Below, one piece after another: positions 5,788 to 5,870 of a stretch of 5,870 bases of DNA. The number at the start of each line of letters is the position of its first letter. The first letter of the stretch is position 1. Below the pieces are notes generated by a model, which saw only the letters and a program-made list of their open reading frames with translations, had not been told where the DNA came from and did not search any database. Location: assembly GCA_026393655.1 (NCBI GenBank), contig JAPKZT010000330.1:1-5870 (forward strand), read 5' to 3'. The position numbers were made by a program, and so were the translations under genes. This stretch comes from Actinomycetota bacterium (GTDB taxonomy: Bacteria > Actinomycetota > Acidimicrobiia > Acidimicrobiales > Ilumatobacteraceae).

Positions 5788-5870
5788 ATGAACCAAGAAT
5801 CTAGCGCAATAGATGCACTTTCATATGAACAACGAAAGTTTCCGCCTTCGGCAGAGTTTAAAGCGGCTGC
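5788..5870 (+). CDS. acs: Acetyl-CoA synthetase, N-terminal fragment
   Basis: Only 27 codons are present before the window ends; the frame remains open. The segment LSYEQRKFPPSAEFKAA (residues 11-27) matches the start of the acetyl-CoA synthetase N-terminal domain (ACAS_N), where an 'E-R-x-F-P-P-x-x-E-F' block followed by Ala-rich sequence is typical. Acs activates acetate with ATP and CoA through acetyl-AMP to acetyl-CoA and is usually about 650 aa. ATG 5788 is preceded at eight bases by AAAGG. It is divergent from the GT2 gene with a 50-base spacer. With only the first residues visible, a related acyl-CoA synthetase (propionyl- or acetoacetyl-CoA type) cannot be excluded. Confidence 0.75.
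   Translation, partial: MNQESSAIDALSYEQRKFPPSAEFKAA

Noticed and set aside
1..5870. Search for CRISPR repeats, insertion sequences, tRNA/rRNA, riboswitches, direct repeats
   Set aside because: Nothing with regular repeats, terminal inverted repeats, transposase motifs or tRNA-like arms was seen; nearly every base is in a protein-coding gene.

Overview
The window looks like chromosomal DNA from a low-to-mid GC actinobacterium. By eye the GC is in the mid-40s percent, with many A/T-ending codons and GTG starts. The NuoN fragment has the actinobacterial-style 'VRMIAYSSISQGGF' segment, and promoters of the TANNNT-then-start-codon type, common in Actinobacteria, can be seen. A streamlined freshwater lineage of the Nanopelagicales (acI) kind would fit, but that assignment is inference. 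No mobile element, CRISPR array, tRNA or rRNA was recognised. The DNA is very compact, and the longest stretch without a gene is about 50 bases.

Layout. (1) 1-600 (+): C-terminal part of nuoN, the last gene of the usual nuo order, encoding a proton-pumping membrane subunit of respiratory complex I. (2) 584-1612 (+): a MidA/NDUFAF7-family (DUF185) SAM-dependent methyltransferase overlapping the nuoN end by 17 bases, so presumably the last gene of the nuo transcript. (3) 1659-3074 (+): an unrecognised large polytopic membrane protein with a GT-C-like topology. (4) 3064-3957 (-): a DMT/EamA-family transporter, convergent with gene 3 and overlapping its end by 11 bases. (5) 4010-4912 (+): an extended-SDR NAD(P)-dependent sugar epimerase/dehydratase/reductase, divergent from gene 4. 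(6) 4913-5737 (-): a family 2 glycosyltransferase, convergent with gene 5 and with no base between the two stop codons. (7) 5788-5870 (+): the first 27 codons of an acetyl-CoA synthetase-like gene, cut by the window end.

How they may work together. nuoN and the methyltransferase form a respiratory unit: the mitochondrial homologue NDUFAF7 methylates the complex I subunit NDUFS2 (bacterial NuoD) during assembly. The SDR enzyme, the GT2 enzyme and perhaps the GT-C-like membrane protein look like a small surface-glycan set placed between energy-metabolism genes (nuo and acs). Genes 3 to 7 alternate in strand, so apart from nuoN-methyltransferase each gene is probably its own transcript. The most distinctive non-coding signal is the 52-base divergent spacer at 3958-4009. 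One symmetric heptamer, TAGACTA, can serve as the -10 element for both directions, leaving the SDR mRNA leaderless.

No clearly new biological system is evident. The points most worth a second look are the complex I-methyltransferase linkage, the symmetric promoter, and the unassigned membrane protein with its possible TTG leaderless start.
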